Shown here: positions 58,302 through 64,000 of the stretch, one piece after another | Layout of the letters: each line of letters begins with the position of its first letter | Numbering within the stretch: the first letter of the stretch is position 1 | Origin: Saururus chinensis | Taxonomy: Eukaryota; Streptophyta; Magnoliopsida; Piperales; Saururaceae | Assembly: GCA_035235625.1 (NCBI GenBank) | Contig: CP141141.1 | Span: forward strand, 8,491,968-8,555,967 | DNA length: 64,000 nucleotides | Direction of reading: 5' to 3' | Notes under the pieces: model-generated | Database searches by the model: none | What the model saw: only the letters and a program-made list of their open reading frames with translations | Told to the model about the DNA's origin: nothing | Translations under genes and position numbers: made by a program

Positions 58302-59588
58302 GTTGGTGTAGCATCCAAAAATTTCTAGGTAATTTTTTGAGTATTTTTGGCATTTTTTCATATATTTCTAGAATTATTTGATGGAAAACTAGCATAGTTA
58401 GGGTTTTATTTATTAGGGGTTTTAAATTGGGTAGGGTCACCTAGTGGGGTCCACCTAGGGGTGACTTGGCATAGGGGTGGATGTTAAGTACATACCACAA
58501 TATTCCTCTTTTAGAACAAGGCTCCCCTCTCCCTTCTTCTATTTAAACTCTCCTCAAGTAAACCTTAGCCTCCATCTCCTTCATAAGCCTTGGGAGAAGC
58601 CGTTAAAACTGAGAGCTTGGTGGTTCTGGTGATCGGAAAAGAGGGTCCCTCGCAGTCAAAGGAGGCGAGGAGGAAGAGTGTGCACAAGGACACCACCGAG
58701 AAGAGGTAGGATCCTTGTTTATAAAGCTCGGTTGTGGGAAAGGGCTTATAATTATAAGTTTAACTGTGAGATCATTAGTTATGCTTTGTAAATAATGCAA
58801 CAGGACCATCGGCATTGGCGTTCTCTCGCCGGTGGTTGTTTGACATCGAATTATGGATGGCGGAGGTGCCCTTAGATTGCCGAGGAGTGACCGGTGCTGC
58901 CCTTGGCTTCCCAAGGGTCGACTCGGGTCTATTCTTCGGCAACAGAGATGCTGGGCGGAGTCTCTGTTCCCCTTTTTTAAAAAAAACTTGTTAGATAGGC
59001 ATGGAGAGCGGATGGCCGCCTCCACACACTCCGGCCAGGGTCGACGGAGGAGTGCTTCTGGCGAGCTCCGTTTGACCGAAGCTCGAACGGGGTGAAGAGG
59101 CCAGGCTCTGCCTTTGCGTCTAAACTGATGTGAATGGTGGGGAAGAGACGGAAGATAGCACTAGTAGTGCCAGAAGTGGGTTTGAATGCACCCAAGGGCA
59201 GACGGAGGGAAGTTCACGGCGGTTCTAGATGGCCAGATGACATGCGGCTCATTGGCCGCTGCCCTCCTCCTCCCTGTGTGCATATGGGATGGGTAAAATT
59301 TCACCTTTTGGAGCGAACTGTAATGTCAGGGAGAATCCTTAGGAGGTGATGGGATTTTTTTGGCAAACTAAGGCAGAAAGGCCAGCGGCAGCTTGACGGC
59401 CGAACCTCCTCTGCTCGGGTCTGCATGAAGCTCTTGGAAGTTTGGAACACCATGGGGAAGAAGACAGTCCTGAGCCGACCCGCACCAATTGCGGGTCTGG
59501 CCGAGTCAATAGATCTGAGCCGGCCCGGTTTAAATCAAATTTGGGCCGGTTCAGGTCTAATCTTCTCCCATTTTAGTATTTTAAATAA

Positions 59589-59626
<38 letters not shown>

Positions 59627-61596
59627 AAAATAATAAATAATTAGGTATAGCCTTACCATGGGAAAAGAGGGGTTTTAGTCGACTAATAGTACCCTCATTA
59701 ATATATTAACCATACTAATTTACTTTAAGGGGTGATTACGGGGTTAATAAACGGTGTGAGAAGATATTCGTTCCTTTGGAGCAAACGTGTGGCCTAAATA
59801 AATTATTATAGTCTATGCTTTGTGTAAGATTTCTGATCTTGAACCGGTTTATTAATAATGTTATTTTACGGTTATTGTGTGGTTTAAACATTTTCTTATT
59901 AATTTCGGTAATTTTCGAAAATAAATGTGGTTTCTAAAGGTTTTAATCAACACCGACTTCACATTTAACAGTTTTAAGTGAATATGGATCCATTCTGAAT
60001 TTTCAAGATTTTTCACTAAATTCCCAAAAATTAGGGTTTGGCGGGACCCCCTTGTGGGCCCCATCGACAAAATTAGTTTTTTTACCAAAATGCCCCAGAC
60101 ATCAATGGAAGATACCATAAAAAATTTTAATATTTTTCTAGACCTAATTTTGGGTTAAATTGCCAAAATTTCTAATTTTAGTTAAAAACTCTATTTCTAC
60201 GCCACATTTTAATTAGGTATAGCCCAACCCCTCTTATGAAAGGAAATGGCTATGCCATTTCCCAATTGGGAATAAGCTTATCTAGAAGATTTGGGAGCCT
60301 AATCCCCGATTAGGCTTGAAAAAGAAACGATTAGAGGTGAGTTTAGCTTAATCTTAACTTAATCTTTAGGTTCTTCTTAATCTTGACTTCAATCATTGTT
60401 TCAATCTATTTTGAAAGCATAAAACTACTATTTTACCTCTCTTCTCCAAGCCTTAATCTTCAAAATCTCATTTTTAAGCTTCTAAAACCCTACATCTAAT
60501 GTTTACTTTTGATTTTTCAAGATAAATCAAGATTAGTTGTATGTTAACTTAAAATTGTGTTTTTGGAAGGTGTTGGAGGAGATTAAAAGTTCATTTCGAC
60601 CCAAATCAAGAAGGAAAGGTAATGAGTTCTTCAATCTCAACTTTGGGTAGTAAAAATCTCAGTTTTATGATTTTATTTGAATGGATTTTGCTCGATTTGA
60701 CCTCTAATGGTTGAATTAATAAATGTTAATCTTTTGTTCCGATTTCTTAGGGTTTTATCTTAGAATGGTTTAAATTAGTGTTCTGGAAGGTTTGATGGGA
60801 TTTTAAAAGTGTTTGAGACCATGGATGAATATTTGAAAGTGTTTTCATGGAGTCTCGGTTTGATTTTTGAAAAGGAAAGATTTGATGGCAGTCTCGGTTT
60901 TCATGAAGTCTTATAATGAGGATGGTTTATGGGTAATTGATGTAATTATGTTGTGGCTTAATGTGTAGAAAAATCATACATGTGAGAGTGAGCGTTCAAT
61001 TTCGCATGGATGGATTTAAGCTTTATGGTAGATTTTGATTTGATTTCAGTTGGGAATCATTATTTTAAATGTATTTAAGCATGCATATATTGTCTTATGA
61101 GTTTATGTCAAACATTAGTTATGTACTTATAATATGCATGAATACACATACGTATGAGGAATCTACTATAAAATTGTAGTTAATTATGCTTTGATTATGA
61201 TGCATGAGGGGTCTGATTGGGAGCACGTTTCATGTGTTGGAACCCACGTAAGTCTTACTCACGATGTATCATAATATCATGCATCAAGGATCGGTATTCA
61301 TGAACGTAGTTTTATTGATGTTTAACCGGAATTTATCGATTGTATGCAATGATTGAGATTGCGTGCTGGATTAATAACTCGGTGAATTAATCGGAACTTG
61401 GTTGGTCCGAAAGGACATATTTTTTATTTAAGTTCCTATGTAGAACATGTATACTCCCCGGGTTGAGTCGAGTCAAATTGAGTTATGTGGGAACGAGTTG
61501 TGTATTTGTCTTGCGGATGAGAATAATTATTGAGATTATCTGGACCCTGAGAATCGAGCTGGTTTGTTCGAGTGCATCGACTTACCAGGTATTGTT

Positions 61597-61832
61597 GCTT
61601 GGGACTTCGGTCTTGACAAGTAGGGTTGCCCGAGAGTTTAGGCTTGATGGGCAAGAGTTGCCCAAAGGCTTTGGCCTTGAGGAGCAGGAGTTGCTCGAAG
61701 GCTTTGACCTTGAGGAGCAGGAGTTGCTCAAAGGCTTGACCTTAAAGAGAAGGGGTTGCTCAAAGGCTTTGGCCTTGAGGAACATGTCTATTTGATAAGG
61801 GTTTGCTCGAGGGCTTCGGCCTTGATGAGCTG
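61597..61832 (+). repeat. 36-bp minisatellite, about 6.5 units
   Basis: Units built on 'TTGCTCGAAGGCTTTGACCT' plus 'TGAGGAGCAGGAG'. The repeat yields the frame at 61463-61795 with 'EEQELL.GF.L' periodicity, not a recognised protein. Confidence 0.9.
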
Positions 61833-61910
61833 GTTTATTCTCTCTGTGTATGGACTTGCATGTTAGACTAGTGCGTGTGAGACACTTATATATGCCTGAT
61901 GAATGAGAAC

Positions 61911-62240
61911 GTTGATGCATGATCTAAAATGTATGTTAGAGATACATCTCATGCTAGTTTATATGATGTTGATGCATGATCTGAAATGCATGTTAGATAT
62001 ATATCTCATGTAGGTTTATATGACGTTGAATGCATGATCTGAATGTGTGGCAGAGACACTTCTCATGCAGTGTATGTGATATTCTAAATTATCTGAAATG
62101 TATATTAGAGATACATTTCATGCAGATTTATGTGATATGAATGCATGATCAGATAGTATGTGAATAAGGCAATATTATGCAGGTTTATGTGATATAAATA
62201 GATGATCAGAAAAGGGTGTAATAGACACTTCTTATGTGAT
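61911..62240 (+). repeat. 57-60-bp minisatellite, about six units
   Basis: Units start with 'GATGCATGATCTGAAATGCA' followed by 'AGAGATACATCTCATGCAGG' and 'TTTATATGATGT'. The inner 'AGATACATCTCATGCA' can pair with 'TGCATGAT'. Units drift toward the right end. Confidence 0.9.
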
Positions 62241-62944
62241 TTATGAGATTATCATGCTTTATTTGAATAGATATGAACAACTACCTATGTGGGATGCGTG
62301 TTAGGTTATAACTTGAACATTTATGACTTGACTTGATAAGTATGTCTTATGTAAGCTAGTTATTATGTTTATGGTTAAATAGGTGTTTTCGCTAGTAAAT
62401 GATCAGAAAGTGGTATAACATGTTAATTTTGGATCTGAATTACTACAATGTCATGTCGTCGTGTTTTTTATTATTATAGTTGAATTTAAACCATTATTGA
62501 GTTTTTATACTCACCTCACTTTCTTTGTTTTGTTTTAGGGTTGCATAGCGTGACATGTAGTCGGACAGGATCCTCTGTACAAAGAATGGTTGGGGAAAGC
62601 TGTGGATTAGGCGTGGAGGCTTCTAGACTTTGCATGTCTTTCTGATTATTTTGTTATGATATTAGAACCCCTTATGGAGTGGTTCTTATTTCGGACTTGT
62701 GATATATTATGTCTTTAAATTTGTTTGAACCTTGTTTTGAGCCAAGTGTGTTGGCTATGGATTATTAGTATATAGGTTTAAGACTTGTGGTTTAATTTAT
62801 AGTTAAAGTAACTATTTTGTTCTACTTATTTACTCTTGCATAAAGTAGTGAGTAACTTCATTAATTAGACTGCCCATGGGGCATAAGACTTCCGTTATCT
62901 CTTTAATCGTTTCTCAATACCGTTGCCCCTGTGCGTTAGACCGG

Positions 62945-63120
62945 CCCTTAAACTAGGTTCAGCTCGGCTCGAGCTTGGCTCGAGCTCGATCGAACAGCTC
63001 GAAGCCTAGCTTGAGCTCGGTTCGGTTAGGGAGTTCGAAACTCGATTCAAGCTCGAGCTCGAAAATACACCATTGTAGCTTGAACCTATGTTCGAATTGA
63101 GCTTGAATCCCAATTACAAC
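62945..63120. mobile_element. possible hAT-like end, 'GCTCGAGCTCG' rich
   Basis: A dense run of 'CTCGAGCTCG/CGAGCTTGG' words (62960-63070) resembles the ends of non-autonomous hAT elements in plants. Neither a second end nor a target duplication was found. Confidence 0.3.
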
Positions 63121-63228
63121 CCAAATTATTTTTCCCTATAAAAAACCATATTAATTTAAAAAATCACATCAACATTACAACAATAAAAAAGATCATAACA
63201 ACTATAATTACATTCTATTAAAGTTATA

Positions 63229-63229
63229 A

Positions 63230-63264
<35 letters not shown>

Positions 63265-63300
63265 AACACATATACGTATGTGTGTGTGAGAGAGAGAAAG
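63229..63300. repeat. (TA)n(CA)n...(TG)n(AG)n compound microsatellite
   Basis: TA run, CACACA run, TATACGTATG centre, then TGTGTG and AGAGAG. The CA and TG blocks are mirror-complementary around TACGTA, so it can form a hairpin. 63300-63630 is AT-rich with nothing recognised. Confidence 0.9.
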
Positions 63301-63630
63301 AATCAATTAGTGATGTAGTAGTTGCTAAGAGAAGTATAATTGTACGCACATAAGTAAAAAAAGACCAATATGATTAGTTAAATTAAGAATATGCAAGTAA
63401 AATTACATATTTATATTTATTAAGATTAGAATAATTAAAGGTAGTATTTAAAAATTTAATAATATATATTATATAGATGAATAAGGGTATAATAGGAATA
63501 AAATAATTTTTCATACCTACATTCTCAATTTTATTAGTAGTAGGATTTATATTTATTTTAAATTTAATAGCATAATATGGATATTATATACAATAATATA
63601 TAATATATTACATACTATATATTAATGTAT

Positions 63631-63800
63631 AGGAAAATTTATTTAAATAAAATTTTTAAAAAAATATTTACCAATTTAGACCACTTTTTTCAAAGTGGTG
63701 TTACTTTTTGCCAAGTCTGCGTGGCTTTTTTTGAAATTTTTTTTATTTCATCCTCTAGAATGACAAAATTAATACTGTGTACTGATTTCGTTATTCCCTC
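63631..63800 (+). mobile_element. MULE-like terminus, cut by the window edge
   Basis: The clearest sister of the 2.86-kb end: GGAAAATTTATTTAAATAAA, 'ATTTACCAATTTAG', 'GTGGTGTTACTTTTTGCC', 'GTCTGCGTGGC', then 'TTTCATCCTCTAGAATGACA'. The interior runs out of the window. Confidence 0.55.
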
Positions 63801-64000
63801 TCTCCCCTCCCCTCCTCTCTCTCTCTCTCTCTCTCTCTCTTCACACTCTCTCTCTCCTCTCTCTATTCACTCTCTCTCATCTCTCTCTCTCCTCTTTCTC
63901 TCTCTATTCACTCTCTCTCTTCTTTCTCTTCTCTCTCTCCTCTTTCCCTTTTCTCTCTCATCTTTAAGACAATGAATAGAGAGAGAAAGAGGAGAGAGAG
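63801..64000. repeat. (CT)n microsatellite and mirror (GA)n
   Basis: About 165 bp of C/T with short interruptions, then AGAGAGAAAGAGG on the same strand at the edge, so it can fold. The Leu/Ser-rich frame 63625-63975 is a product of this repeat. Confidence 0.9.

Larger units (their letters stand above)
58307..62930 (+). repeat. LARD-like non-coding LTR-type region
   Basis: Starts TGTAGCATCCAAAAATTTC, an LTR-style start seen in plant gypsy-type repeats. 58600-59350 is GC-rich with several frames (58603-59025, 58853-59095, 59134-59349) that have no recognised domain. 59593-59624 is (TA)n. 60100-61600 is AT-rich and non-coding. 62520-62940 carries 'ACTCACCTCACTTTC' and 'GCATGTCTTTCTGATTATTT'. 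No gag or pol, and no matching second LTR, could be found by eye, so the limits are uncertain. Confidence 0.35.

Noticed and set aside
58603..59349. Several GC-rich ORFs as a possible gene
   Set aside because: Both strands are open, no domain is visible, and they lie in a LARD-like region.
61463..61795. 110-residue protein with EEQELL repeats
   Set aside because: Arises from the 36-bp minisatellite; flanks are non-coding.
61597..62240. CRISPR-like array
   Set aside because: Units are contiguous with no spacers and the genome is plant nuclear.

Overview
The window is nuclear DNA of a flowering plant with a transposon-rich genome. The evidence is plant-type GT-AG introns of several kilobases, a cyclophilin with the plant-specific loop insertion, a plant-only small protein family, plant mobile domain (PMD) sequences, and copia, MULE, hAT and Stowaway debris. 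The species cannot be named from what is visible.

Three genes look intact. (1) ACTIN-RELATED PROTEIN 9 (ARP9) on the + strand, 2990-28561: 20 coding exons can be joined by hand into one open frame of 605 residues. Its introns total almost 24 kb and hold a LINE, a solo LTR, several MITEs and a large strand-switching minisatellite. (2) A cytosolic cyclophilin, 39220-39744, uninterrupted in its coding part but with a likely 1.5-kb intron in the 5' UTR. (3) A 107-residue protein of the At4g14450-like family, 48584-48907.

The rest is mostly mobile DNA. 1-2015 and 32130-34270 are oppositely oriented copies of one long non-coding LTR-like repeat. The second copy contains a 1.2-kb tandem duplication. 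A MULE-like family with AT-rich ends and palindromic 'TTTCGTC...GACGAAA' blocks has five termini in the window (about 2864, 31234, 44328, 51184 and 63631). One copy carries a piece of a subtilisin-like protease gene and ends about 43 bp upstream of the ARP9 TATA box. Others carry a decayed PMD reading frame (51184-55555, with tails at 31618-32129 and 36525-36880). A distinct 1.44-kb element with long terminal inverted repeats (49472-50911) holds three tandem hairpin units. A truncated minus-strand copia element (55555-58301: gag, primer-binding site, LTR) is followed by a non-coding LARD-like stretch (58307-62930) with two minisatellites.

The genes do not form a pathway. ARP9 is predicted to act in chromatin remodelling, the cyclophilin in protein folding, and the small protein has no known role. 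The most unusual items are the MULE/PMD family and its hairpins, the 1.26-kb foldback minisatellite inside the ARP9 intron, and the three-hairpin TIR element. All coordinates, joins and family calls were made by eye. No alignment or database search was run.
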